Shown piece by piece: positions 1 through 8,178 of a stretch of DNA of 64,000 bases. This DNA is from Shewanella psychrophila (GTDB lineage Bacteria; Pseudomonadota; Gammaproteobacteria; Enterobacterales; Shewanellaceae): positions 2,852,001 to 2,916,000 of the forward strand of contig NZ_CP014782.1 of assembly GCF_002005305.1 (NCBI RefSeq), written 5' to 3'. Numbering within the stretch: the stretch's first letter is position 1; every line of letters starts with the position of its first letter. Below the pieces are notes generated by a model. That model had not been told where the DNA came from. It searched no databases and saw nothing but the letters and a program-made list of their open reading frames with translations. Position numbers and translations under genes: made by a program.

Positions 1-1826
1 ATAAATGTTCCTGCTTCGGGACGATCTAGGAACTTAGGTACTTTATACTGAATATGCCCACCATTCTTCCCTATAAACCTAGACCCTATTTTATCCAAGT
101 CGACTTTATTCTTCCCTTCAGCGAGCCCACTATCAGATGTTATGTCATTTTTAGTAGTATTGTCTGGCGTCACCTTCCTCTGCTCACCAGTCTGTACCTG
201 TCTAGTCGCCCCCCTATTGCCGACATTAGTTTGTCCGCCCATATGCGTAGTCATACTGCCAATATTATATCTTAGCCCTTGACTGTAATTACTCCCCATT
301 TGTGCCCCATTAGTCAGGCTAACGGGAGCAGGTATCGGCCCACCCCGTTTTATGTCAGTCTGAATCTTGGCAGCTTGAGTCTCAGTCGGAGCAACTGTTG
401 CTACAGTATCAGTCTCAATCTGACTGCCGATGGCCTGCTCCGTATTGCTGCCTTTTCTCTTGTGAGTACTGTCAAGGTTATATCTTGGCCCGGGACTGTA
501 ATTACTGCCTGTTTGTGCACCATTAGTCAGGCTAACAGATGCAGGTATCGGCACTTTCCATTTTTTCCCAGTATAAACTTTAATTGCTTGGGTCTCTGTC
601 GGAACACCTGTTACTACTGTATCAGTCTCAACCTGATTACCGATGGCCTGCTCCGTATTGCTGCCTTTTCTCTTGTGAGTACTGTCAAGGTTATATCTTG
701 GCCCGGGACTGTAATTACTGCCCGCTTGTGCGCCATTAGTCAGGCTAACAGATACAGGTATCGGCACTTTCCATTTTTTTCCAGTATAAACTTTAGCTGC
801 TTGGGTCTCTGTCGGAACACCTGTTGCTACAGTATCAGTCACACCCTTGGCAGCTTGCGTCTCTGTCGAGATCAAAGCATAAGCAGTGACACCATCTCTT
901 CCAACGATATCCACCATTTGTACATCAGCGGTCCCCCCTCCTTCACGAAGAAAATGAGACAAACCGGCTAAGTTAGGATCGGAAGAGTTTTGATGCTTTA
1001 ACCTCAGATCCTCCAATCGCTTTTCACTGACATGTGGCAACGTCTTATCAACCTTCACCTGATTTATATCGGTAAAAGAGTTACTCGCACGATCAATCAA
1101 TGAAACATTGGTTGTTTGCGTCCCTTCATCAGCCCTCGACTCAGCTGGAGTATTCACCATGTCCTCTGTTTCAGAGTTCGCGAGTCCGCCACCTTGATCG
1201 TCTAGAAAGATATACCAACTGTTATAATTGTTGGTATTAAAACAATGATTAAATGTATTTCCTCTCCCCCCTACATCAGTCACATCAGTCACATCTTCCG
1301 ATTCATGTGTTGGTTCAGTCGGCGCAGGTGCATTAAATAAATGTTTGGGTGGCAAAACTGGCTTATCTTCATGTTTAGGTGACTCTGACTCTGATTTTTT
1401 CTTTTCTTTATCCCCTACAACAAACTCAGAGCCTCCATACATAGTTATCGCTGATGCATTGCCATACATGATTACAAATACTGTAGGTAATAAGCTAAGC
1501 CCACCAGTAAAAGGGGCTAATACGGCACCAAGAGTAACCGCTCCGGCAATAGACGCTAAGTGAACCTTTGCCTTCTTATCGTTGCTTACTCTATTGGATT
1601 TTTTACTGCTTTTTTTACTCTGTCTTGATTCAGTTCCTCCTGTTCCTAAGATAGTCGGAACAGAGGTTATCCCATCCGGAGATTGTGGTTCTACAGCTCC
1701 TAATATTGGAGTAGTTGCCTCCAACAAAGAAGCTGACCGAGTCAGCTTGCCTCGGGGAGTTTCATTACCTAAACTCGATTGGCTGGGGAGGGAGACACTT
1801 CGAGTTAATCCAGGAGTAGATACCAT
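1..1826 (-). CDS. Large repeat-containing protein of the T3SS locus, partial (runs off left edge)
   Basis: A continuous reading frame of about 608 codons starts at an ATG at 1826 and is still open at base 1. Its start lies one base after the stop of the gene at 1828-2127, so the two are translationally coupled. The N-terminal 90 residues are Ser/Thr/Pro-rich and look disordered. Residues of about 105-145 form a hydrophobic Gly/Ala/Leu stretch able to span a membrane. From about residue 330 there are two nearly identical 71-residue repeats (839-627 and 626-414) and a diverged third copy (from 413), each with a GKKWKVPIP core and a SLTNGAQ block. I do not recognise the family. Its place at the end of a T3SS operon beside a small chaperone-like gene suggests a secreted substrate or effector; this is inference. 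A needle-length ruler is an alternative. Confidence 0.7.
   Translation of the reverse strand, partial: MVSTPGLTRSVSLPSQSSLGNETPRGKLTRSASLLEATTPILGAVEPQSPDGITSVPTILGTGGTESRQSKKSSKKSNRVSNDKKAKVHLASIAGAVTLGAVLAPFTGGLSLLPTVFVIMYGNASAITMYGGSEFVVGDKEKKKSESESPKHEDKPVLPPKHLFNAPAPTEPTHESEDVTDVTDVGGRGNTFNHCFNTNNYNSWYIFLDDQGGGLANSETEDMVNTPAESRADEGTQTTNVSLIDRASNSFTDINQVKVDKTLPHVSEKRLEDLRLKHQNSSDPNLAGLSHFLREGGGTADVQMVDIVGRDGVTAYALISTETQAAKGVTDTVATGVPTETQAAKVYTGKKWKVPIPVSVSLTNGAQAGSNYSPGPRYNLDSTHKRKGSNTEQAIGNQVETDTVVTGVPTETQAIKVYTGKKWKVPIPASVSLTNGAQTGSNYSPGPRYNLDSTHKRKGSNTEQAIGSQIETDTVATVAPTETQAAKIQTDIKRGGPIPAPVSLTNGAQMGSNYSQGLRYNIGSMTTHMGGQTNVGNRGATRQVQTGEQRKVTPDNTTKNDITSDSGLAEGKNKVDLDKIGSRFIGKNGGHIQYKVPKFLDRPEAGTF
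201..839 (-). repeat. 213-bp in-frame tandem repeats (71 residues per unit)
   Basis: Copies begin at 839, 626 and 413 on the minus strand, exactly 213 bp apart, so the frame is kept. The first two copies differ at only a few bases. The third is similar at first and diverges after about 145 bp. The near identity of the first two points to recent duplication or ongoing recombination inside the gene. Confidence 0.85.
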
Positions 1827-1827
1827 A

Positions 1828-2127
1828 TTAAAACCTCATATTTTCAAATAAATTAATGGCGAAGTGCCTAACTTCATCTTCTAAATAGTCTTGCTCTACA
1901 ATAGTGAACGTGAGAAATCCATCGACGCGAATAAACATGCCTTTTGTCATAATTTCAAACTGTAAAATCATCTCTATTACCGTTTCTAAATTGCCGAGGT
2001 GGACTAGCTGAAAAAAAGGCACAATAGGAAGTAACAGATGATCCGGGTAGTCTCTGAAAATAACCTTTTCGTTTTGTTCAAGCCGTTGCAGAAATCGTTC
2101 AACACCATCTAATGATATGGACTTCAT
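1828..2127 (-). CDS. Small protein of the T3SS operon, possible chaperone
   Basis: A 99-residue acidic protein whose start codon directly follows the TAG stop of the gene at 2128-2697 and whose TAA stop is one base before the ATG of the large repeat protein. The sequence has alternating short hydrophobic strands (MFIRVDGFLTFTIV) and a final helix (EVRHFAINLFENM). Small acidic proteins encoded just upstream of large T3SS substrates are often their chaperones, and that role is my inference. I see no clear CesT or SPOA signature, so the family stays open. It is real by context: the spacing on both sides is operon-tight. Confidence 0.6.
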   Translation of the reverse strand: MKSISLDGVERFLQRLEQNEKVIFRDYPDHLLLPIVPFFQLVHLGNLETVIEMILQFEIMTKGMFIRVDGFLTFTIVEQDYLEDEVRHFAINLFENMRF

Positions 2128-2697
2128 CTACTTTGGAAAAACCAAAACAAGTTCATCTGCACTCAAGCCTCTTATTTCATCAAGGCTAAGCATGGTTTCG
2201 AAGGGGGTAATAGTCGATGTCAATGCCAAGGTTTGCGGCAATAAAGTTGAACGAGCCTGTAAACTATCGAAATCAATTTCTAATGTCTCCATTTTCAAAA
2301 AGGCCGCTACACTAATCCCTCCCATAAGGATCTGGCAGGCTATCAACAAAGGTTGATCCTGTTTGTTCATATCAAGGTACTGCTTTAACTCAACGCCATA
2401 CTGACCCAACGCTTGAGTTATCACATATGAAAGGTAATCATGATCAAGGTGCTTTATTTTCAAACCTAACAATCTTTCAGCTTCAGCCAAGGGAACATAA
2501 ACTTCAGCTTCAACCCCCAAATGACTTAAACTTAACTGGATGAAATCTTGCTGCCGACTTGACCTGTATTGCACAGCCCCCATTTCGATAGAAATAACCT
2601 GATTATTAAAATACTGCCCGGCCAATCCATTGATAATCAGCTTCATTTCCTCGCTAATCTCATATCTTGGAATAAAGATAATGCTCTGTTTATTCAT
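2128..2697 (-). CDS. SctQ-like (SpaO/YscQ) cytoplasmic-ring protein, short form
   Basis: A 189-residue protein. Its C-terminus, with SLDEIRGLSADELVLV, resembles the segment of SctQ/SpaO proteins where a Leu-rich element and a 'G-D-V-L-L'-like turn precede the SPOA domains. The rest is a mixed alpha/beta N-terminal region. SctQ proteins are usually about 300 residues with two C-terminal SPOA domains, and neither is visible here or in the next gene (99 residues). Either this is a split or minimal SctQ with the SPOA part outside the window, or the likeness is superficial and it is an unrelated T3SS accessory protein. It lies 7 bp downstream of the 139-residue gene. Confidence 0.4.
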   Translation of the reverse strand: MNKQSIIFIPRYEISEEMKLIINGLAGQYFNNQVISIEMGAVQYRSSRQQDFIQLSLSHLGVEAEVYVPLAEAERLLGLKIKHLDHDYLSYVITQALGQYGVELKQYLDMNKQDQPLLIACQILMGGISVAAFLKMETLEIDFDSLQARSTLLPQTLALTSTITPFETMLSLDEIRGLSADELVLVFPK

Positions 2698-2704
2698 GGT
2701 TCCC

Positions 2705-3124
2705 TCATCGATTTCTAGATAAAAGTGCTAATACATCTCTACTCATCTGAAAATCTACATCATCAATCCAATCCTGTACCCCGGCTGGCGTCCGACAAAC
2801 AAAATCATAGAGCTGTTGATAAGCATCTTTCGAAGTCACAGCTTCGAAATCAGCACTTTGTACTAGCGTCAAAATAAAGGTGATTTTATGAAATTGGCTA
2901 TCCAATATGCCTTCCACCACGATCGCCTTAACCGTTGCCTCAGAATAATCTCGTAACATAGAAAACCAATCAATGACGGCTTGCTTGTCGACATAAATTT
3001 CTACATCAGACAATCGGTTCCAGCTAAGGCGTTCCGATTTTGCTTTCAATAATTGATAAGGATCCAGTGATTGCCCCTGCAAATGACAATGAGCAATGCG
3101 ACTCGATCGGTTATTTGTGGCCAT
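2705..3124 (-). CDS. Uncharacterised T3SS-operon protein (139 residues)
   Basis: Overlaps the 3' end of the preceding gene by 14 bp, which indicates translational coupling in the T3SS run. The protein has no signal peptide or membrane segment and appears to be a soluble alpha/beta protein, with a hydrophobic strand pair around VKAIVVEGIL and KITFILTLVQS and a C-terminal amphipathic helix. I do not recognise a family. Size and position are consistent with a cytoplasmic accessory protein of the export apparatus or a chaperone. I can support only that it is a genuine operon member. Confidence 0.6.
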   Translation of the reverse strand: MATNNRSSRIAHCHLQGQSLDPYQLLKAKSERLSWNRLSDVEIYVDKQAVIDWFSMLRDYSEATVKAIVVEGILDSQFHKITFILTLVQSADFEAVTSKDAYQQLYDFVCRTPAGVQDWIDDVDFQMSRDVLALLSRNR

Positions 3125-3650
3125 TGTTATCTAACTCTTGTTCAGCTGACTTTCGCTTATCGTAACGACGGCATAACACCAAAATTGACAACAAGCCATC
3201 CAGATTATGCTCGTAAGCAAGAAGCTGTTGCACTGTCTGACTATCGACATTCATATCCTCTGTCAACTGAAACTCATCAATGTGTTTTTTAAGTAATTTT
3301 CGCAATGCCCTAGGGTATAGATGCTCACAAACTCTGGCCGCGTTCAGGATCCAACGTTGAGCATCATTCAATGACTCTATGTCGAGTAAGCTGTCAGAAA
3401 AACCTTGCCAATTACGCAATGCCTTGAGTTGATAGCTGTTTAGCTGTTTAGCAAATTGACCTTGCTGCTGAAAAGTTAAAGGCTTACGTTCAACACGAAA
3501 CAGACGAGGATACTTTTTGGCTCGCTTATCCGGTTGACTTACCTCTTTGACACGACGAGGCTTAAAATCCTCACGAGTTTGCTGACCCCGCGTCACCTCC
3601 GACACTCTTTCTGTACGTTGTGGTATAGCCAAGGATATAGGTCGCAGCAT
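3111..3650 (-). CDS. Uncharacterised basic T3SS-operon protein
   Basis: About 179 residues from the ATG at 3650; a TTG two codons upstream is also possible. The first 65 residues are rich in Arg, Lys and Gln (KEVSQPDKRAKKYPRLFRVE) and look disordered. The rest is helical, with a Leu-rich segment near the C-terminus (LLSILVLCRRYDKR). A 9-bp hairpin lies immediately upstream of the start, and the gene overlaps the next one by 14 bp. The family is unknown. A basic N-terminal tail followed by helices would suit a stalk or regulator protein of the ATPase complex, or a substrate, but nothing in the sequence decides this. Confidence 0.6.
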   Translation of the reverse strand: MLRPISLAIPQRTERVSEVTRGQQTREDFKPRRVKEVSQPDKRAKKYPRLFRVERKPLTFQQQGQFAKQLNSYQLKALRNWQGFSDSLLDIESLNDAQRWILNAARVCEHLYPRALRKLLKKHIDEFQLTEDMNVDSQTVQQLLAYEHNLDGLLSILVLCRRYDKRKSAEQELDNNGHK

Positions 3651-3657
3651 CGTCAAT

Positions 3658-3680
3658 CAGAGCGAGATAAGCTCGCTCTG
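3658..3680 (-). promoter_or_regulatory. Intercistronic hairpin in the T3SS operon
   Basis: A perfect 9-bp inverted repeat (CAGAGCGAG / CTCGCTCTG) with a 5-base loop lies between the minor translocator stop and the next start codon. There is no T-run after it on the minus strand, so it is more likely an mRNA stability or processing element, or a block on the ribosome site of the next gene, than a terminator. Confidence 0.6.
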
Positions 3681-3689
3681 CCCTTAGTT

Positions 3690-4496
3690 TTATCGGTTAG
3701 TTACCAGACTAGCTCTTGCCACAGCATCAAGGATCTCATTCAACTTCACACCTTCAGCAGTCAGATCTTGAATGTATTGATCAAGCTGTGCATCGAACTT
3801 CTCTTTCAAGTCTTTGCTGGCTTGCAACTCTTCTTGCCCTTTCACCTGTTCAGCATTTTGAATCTCATTAGCATTGCCAACCATACCATCGGCCATTCCA
3901 CCCATCTGAGTGACAGAGTTATATTTAGCGGTACGCTGTTGCTGGAGACTTGCAGTGTATTTATTGAGTTCTTTCGACGTTAAATCAGACACTTTTGGAG
4001 ACTTATCAAGGTTAGTGATTTTGCCTGATTCTAGATCAGTCACTTTTAATAACTTAACCCCTCCAGTATCTGCCGCCCCATTACCCGACATTTTAGATAA
4101 ATGTTTATCTGTCAGAGTCTTAGTTTGTCCAATACGCACGGTAGCTCCCGTGGTCATCGCCATATTAACCACAGATGACGCTAAGGAAATACCAAAACGC
4201 AACTTGGCATCATTAGATTTATCCTGTGCTAGCATAGTAGCAAGAGCCGATGTGGCAACGGCTTCACCAATACGGTTTTTCATGACTTGAGCACGAACCT
4301 CCCTAGACGACGCGATAATTTGCGACAAGAGCGCAAGCAAATCACTCATTGATACAGTACCTTTATTGACCTCCGTCAATGAACTATCATAGGAGTTCCA
4401 TGTTTTCTTATCTGCTGGATTAGACTGAGAAAATGAGGCAGTCTCTTCAGTCATTATCGATTGAGATGACTGTGCATTTATTGAAATTGAGTTCAT
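3690..4496 (-). CDS. T3SS minor translocator (SipC/IpaC/YopD/SseD-like)
   Basis: 268 residues. The N-terminus is Ser/Asn-rich like secreted T3SS substrates and lacks a Sec signal. One moderately hydrophobic segment (about residues 102-122, FGISLASSVVNMAMTTGATV) is the only membrane candidate. The C-terminal 60 residues form an amphipathic, probably coiled-coil helix. One hydrophobic segment plus a C-terminal coiled coil, encoded right after a two-segment translocator, is the usual pattern for the smaller pore protein (SctB class). It would insert in the host membrane together with the product of 4511-5560. The family is inferred from architecture and gene order, not from strong motif identity. 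Confidence 0.6.
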   Translation of the reverse strand: MNSISINAQSSQSIMTEETASFSQSNPADKKTWNSYDSSLTEVNKGTVSMSDLLALLSQIIASSREVRAQVMKNRIGEAVATSALATMLAQDKSNDAKLRFGISLASSVVNMAMTTGATVRIGQTKTLTDKHLSKMSGNGAADTGGVKLLKVTDLESGKITNLDKSPKVSDLTSKELNKYTASLQQQRTAKYNSVTQMGGMADGMVGNANEIQNAEQVKGQEELQASKDLKEKFDAQLDQYIQDLTAEGVKLNEILDAVARASLVTNR

Positions 4497-4510
4497 AAAT
4501 TTACTTCCTC

Positions 4511-5560
4511 TTACATATTGATTGATATAATCTTGTCGTTAAATTCACGCTGGTCACTATTAACTTTAAATAGTGATTCAAAAGCATGACTCACTGCCCG
4601 CAACGCTTGACTAAGCATCATCAATATTTGTTGGATTCGAGTAGCTAACTCTTCTTGTTCCGCTTGCGCAATTTCAAGATCTTTGGTGATATCTGCAGAC
4701 TTAATCCCGTAGCCACTACTCACAACAGAAGTCAAATTTGAGCCAACTGAGCTTGCCTGACCGATTTGAGCTGTCAGCTTTTCGCCACCGACAGCAAAGG
4801 ATTTTAGTTTATCGAGTAATGGCTCAATGAACTTCATGATCTTATTGACCGTATTTTGAATTTTGGTCGATAATGTGGTAAATGATTTGAATGTATTAAG
4901 GGCATCAACAGCTTTATCAACCAAATTAGCCACTTTAGCAGCACCACTTGCCGCAGCTTTACTGGCACTTGCCAGGAAGTTCCCTGGATTAAAACTGACC
5001 ACCATACCGATAATGCCGATGGCAATCTCCAACCCCATAGACACATATCCTCGAATTTCTTCTGAAACACCGGCAGCTTGCAGAATCTTATCGACGATTT
5101 TAGGGAGCACAATCGCAGCAATCATAACGCCTATCATCACTGCAGCCATCACAGGGTTAAACGGTGCCATTACTATCGCAGCAAGAAAGCCAAATGCCAT
5201 GGCAATCTTGCCCCAAATCCCCTGACTTTTTTGGGCTTGTTTCTGCTCTTCGATTTGCGCCATTCGTTCATTAAGCGAATCAATTTGTGTGTTTTTTTGG
5301 AGTTCAATCAGCGTTTTTTTAGCTTCAGAGTTCTCTTTTCCTGTACCTGAAAATGCGCTTGCCGCCAATTTCATACTCTCTTGCACCATACGCCAGAGCT
5401 GACTGTTGGACACTCCTACCGCACTACCAGGTAGCGGTTGATTCGGCTTGGGCTGTTGTTCAGCTTGGGCTTCATTACTTTGACGCAGAACGCTCAGGCT
5501 CGGGTCTTCGGCTGTGCTGACAATGCTTGGCACAGTAATGGCACTCATGAATGTACTCAT
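4511..5560 (-). CDS. T3SS major translocator (SipB/IpaB/YopB/SseC-like)
   Basis: 349 residues. A Gln/Pro/Ser-rich N-terminus is followed by a coiled coil (about 80-112), a long hydrophobic hairpin candidate (about 117-153, rich in Ala, Met, Val) and a second membrane segment (about 172-190). The C-terminal amphipathic helices end with a short polar tail. This two-membrane-segment layout with an upstream coiled coil is characteristic of the large pore-forming translocator (SctE class). It is encoded 14 bp upstream of the minor translocator and downstream of a TPR chaperone that would hold both in the cytoplasm. The next upstream gene is 142 bp away, across a hairpin-rich spacer. Confidence 0.75.
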   Translation of the reverse strand: MSTFMSAITVPSIVSTAEDPSLSVLRQSNEAQAEQQPKPNQPLPGSAVGVSNSQLWRMVQESMKLAASAFSGTGKENSEAKKTLIELQKNTQIDSLNERMAQIEEQKQAQKSQGIWGKIAMAFGFLAAIVMAPFNPVMAAVMIGVMIAAIVLPKIVDKILQAAGVSEEIRGYVSMGLEIAIGIIGMVVSFNPGNFLASASKAAASGAAKVANLVDKAVDALNTFKSFTTLSTKIQNTVNKIMKFIEPLLDKLKSFAVGGEKLTAQIGQASSVGSNLTSVVSSGYGIKSADITKDLEIAQAEQEELATRIQQILMMLSQALRAVSHAFESLFKVNSDQREFNDKIISINM

Positions 5561-5625
5561 CTTAATTTCCTTTCATGTGATAATACTGGGAATTGGTGCA
5601 CTCATATTATTGATACACCATAACT

Positions 5626-5700
5626 CTCGCGACGCGAGCGGCATGGCCCCCAGCGTTACCATGCCCTTCTATTTTGTCCCGAGATCTTAAATCTGGGGCT
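5626..5700 (-). promoter_or_regulatory. Cluster of three short hairpins in the T3SS spacer
   Basis: The spacer between the second filament-like gene and the major translocator holds three inverted repeats: CTCGCG/CGCGAG at 5626-5638, GGCATGG/CCATGCC at 5640-5665, and an imperfect CCCGAGAT/ATCTGGGG near 5677-5699. No T-run follows on the minus strand. This is the largest spacer inside the translocon part of the run, so it may separate expression of tip and pore genes by RNA processing or partial attenuation. Confidence 0.45.
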
Positions 5701-5702
5701 AT

Positions 5703-6874
5703 TTAGATGTTGCGGGCTATGGCCATCTGTTCATCACGACTGATTTGAATCCAGTACTTAAGAGTTTGCTGAATCATCTTTACCTGATCGCCAATACGAT
5801 TAACTTCCTTTATGTCATCGTCAGTTAGTTCACGTGGTGGAAAATCGGTATACATATTTTTAAAGTAAGCTGCATCCAACCCGGTACCAAACCAATCAAT
5901 CACAGTGTGACCATTTTGAGTGACTTCACGCCAACCTTCATTATCCGCTTCACCATCATTTTTAAATAAAAAGTCCATCGCATCTGTATAGTCAGTACCC
6001 GGAGTATTATTGATGATGTAGGCATCTAATTCACCCACTGACGCCGTTAAAAACATCTCGATGGTATCTTGTGTAACGTCTGGATACTGGTCCAAATACG
6101 CGGCCATCAATGCCATACGTAACATGGAGATAGGCCTGCACTGTTTGGATAATTAGCATCACCAACAAAACCACCTTGCTTATCGAAATTATTCCTATAT
6201 TGCTGTTCCAGGGACGCTGGTGCCCCTTGTTCAACTTTCATATAAGTTAAAATGTCATGACATAGGCTCCCATCTGGTGCACTCGCTAACATAAAATTGA
6301 AAATGTCAGCTGTCTCATTTGCAAACTGAGTTCCGTCCCAACCTTCATGATACCCATGTGAGCCAGATCCAGTGCTTTCCAAATAATGCATCATCTTAGC
6401 TTCCATACCAGGAGGTAGATCTGCGTATTCCGAGGAGTGTGAGATGTAATCCATGATTGCTAATTGAAATAAGTCCTCTAGTTCACTACCACTGACTCCA
6501 TCTTTAATGAAACCATCAAACATCACCCGCATAGCGCTCTCGAACATAGGCAAGCCACCATTAGTCCAACCTTGAATAACCTCTAATTGCTTACCATAGG
6601 CTTCGATACTTCCAGCCAAAGCTAACGCTATTGCACTCTCAGCATTTTGGCTAACCATAGCCATTACCACTTGCTTTTGTTGCGCCGCAACCATAAGCAA
6701 GGTGCTAACATCTACTGGCTCGGCTTCAAACGTGGCAAGAGGTTTATCTGCCTTAGCGAGCATCAAACCCGCTTTATTTGTGGCAATTTGCTCCGCTGAC
6801 TTTATGTCTGATTTGTCTAAACCAGACTGGACTTGCCACAGGGGCTGAGCTATCGAAACTCCAGACATACTCAT
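5703..6874 (-). pseudogene. Second T3SS filament/tip-like protein, split by a -1 frameshift
   Basis: Two overlapping frames (6874-6107, 255 residues; 6125-5703, 140 residues) together match the intact paralogue at 6895-8088 along its length. The break is at the shared SPMLR region: frame one reads ...GLSP then CYVWH and stops, while the other frame continues with MLRMALMAAY. Restoring one base in the TCTCC run just before 6125 would give a protein of about 390 residues. Both parts keep the conserved blocks: ESAIALALAGSIEAYGKQ and ESTGSGSHG in the first, and a C-terminal helix ending RDEQMAIARNI in the second. The second frame opens with ATG, so reinitiation is conceivable. The cause may be a true mutation or a sequencing error. 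Confidence 0.7.
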
Positions 6875-6894
6875 AGCAACACTCCTTCAAATAA

Positions 6895-8088
6895 TTATAT
6901 ATTTCTAGCGATGGCCATTTGTTCATCACGACAGATTTGAATCCAATATTTAAGGGTCTGCTGAAGCATCTTCACCTGATCGCCTATTCGATTTACTTCT
7001 TTTAATTCTTCATCAGTCAGTGCTCGTTGGGGGAAGTTGGTATAAAGGCTAACAAGATCATTAATATTAATGCCATCTCCCTTCCAATCCACTTGACTTG
7101 TATGCCCCCCAGGATAGTTATACCCCTCCTGTAACTGCCAATTGGTTGAATCACAAAACCACGATAATGTTGTCAACGGTCCCAATGAGCCCGGGCCAAA
7201 GGTTTTATTGATGTAATTATCTATATCGGCAACGGATCCATTCAGAATAAGTTCAACCTCTTCCTGAGTCATAGTCGAATGTTGACTCAGAGATTCACTC
7301 AGAATAAAGAGGCGCAGCATAGGACTAAAATCACTGGCACCACTATCCCACCATCCATAATCTTGATAGTAATTATTTTCAATTTGTCCACACAGTTCAT
7401 TAGCACCACCAGCCGCTTCTAGACCATCCATGGCTTGATCGAGTAATGACCCTTCCGGAATATTGCCGTTCGACAAGATACCCTCATATAATTTACGAGT
7501 AACATCGGCTAACTCCTTTGGAGTATCATAATTGGCTTCATGTAAGCCATGACTGCCACTTCCCGTACTCTCCAAAATATGGCTAATATCTTCCTTATTC
7601 TTTTCATACCAATCCGTAAGACCATATTTCTCGGGATTTATCATGACCTCTAGTAAAGCGATCTGGAATACATCCTCTAGCTCTTCAGGCTGTATTCCCC
7701 CTTCTTCGAGATCTGCCAGCATCAGCCACAATGCAGACTCAAACATAGCAACACCACCATTTGTCCATCCCTGTATCACTTCAAGTTGTTTACCATAAGC
7801 TTCGATACTTCCAGCCAAAGCTAATGCTATTGCACTCTCAGAGTTTTGGCTGACCATGGCTGCTACTAACTGCTTTTGATGTGTAGCAATAGCGGCAAGC
7901 ACCTGAGTTGGTTCCGTATCATTTGGAGTAAATGGAAGAATCTGAGCTAAATTGACCTCTTCTTTAGTGGCTAATTCAATAAGCTTATTACTCTCCTCAA
8001 ATTTAGCCTTTCCAACCTCTAATTGATTTGAACTCCCCTTTTCCACATTATCTACACCTGCTAATGACCATGAGTGAACTGGTATCAT
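6895..8088 (-). CDS. T3SS hydrophilic filament/tip-like protein (EspA/SseB/IpaD class)
   Basis: 397 residues with no membrane segment or Sec signal. A central conserved helix block (about residues 80-115: SESAIALALAGSIEAYGKQ, then QGWTNGG) is shared with the neighbouring paralogue. The C-terminal 35 residues form a coiled-coil helix ending RDEQMAIARNI, reminiscent of the C-terminal polymerisation helix of EspA/SseB filament proteins. A hydrophilic secreted protein encoded between the chaperone and the hydrophobic translocators is normally the needle tip or filament (SctA class). The EspA/SseB assignment rests on position and helix pattern. At 397 residues it is about twice the length of EspA and closer to IpaD/SipD. 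Confidence 0.55.
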   Translation of the reverse strand: MIPVHSWSLAGVDNVEKGSSNQLEVGKAKFEESNKLIELATKEEVNLAQILPFTPNDTEPTQVLAAIATHQKQLVAAMVSQNSESAIALALAGSIEAYGKQLEVIQGWTNGGVAMFESALWLMLADLEEGGIQPEELEDVFQIALLEVMINPEKYGLTDWYEKNKEDISHILESTGSGSHGLHEANYDTPKELADVTRKLYEGILSNGNIPEGSLLDQAMDGLEAAGGANELCGQIENNYYQDYGWWDSGASDFSPMLRLFILSESLSQHSTMTQEEVELILNGSVADIDNYINKTFGPGSLGPLTTLSWFCDSTNWQLQEGYNYPGGHTSQVDWKGDGININDLVSLYTNFPQRALTDEELKEVNRIGDQVKMLQQTLKYWIQICRDEQMAIARNI

Positions 8089-8178
8089 TTGTTGAACCTC
8101 TAATTAAAGTAAATACCATTCTAATAACAGCCACAGTACTGAAACAAACTTTTAACTTGTTGAGTTGCATTCCACTTA

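Noticed and set aside
279..971. Plus-strand frame of 230 codons
   Set aside because: It lies wholly within the minus-strand repeat gene; its Ser/Tyr/Ile-rich repeats are the mirror of the 71-residue repeats on the real coding strand.
3534..3983. 149-codon plus-strand frame across T3SS genes
   Set aside because: Antisense to two coupled minus-strand genes, with no start signal.
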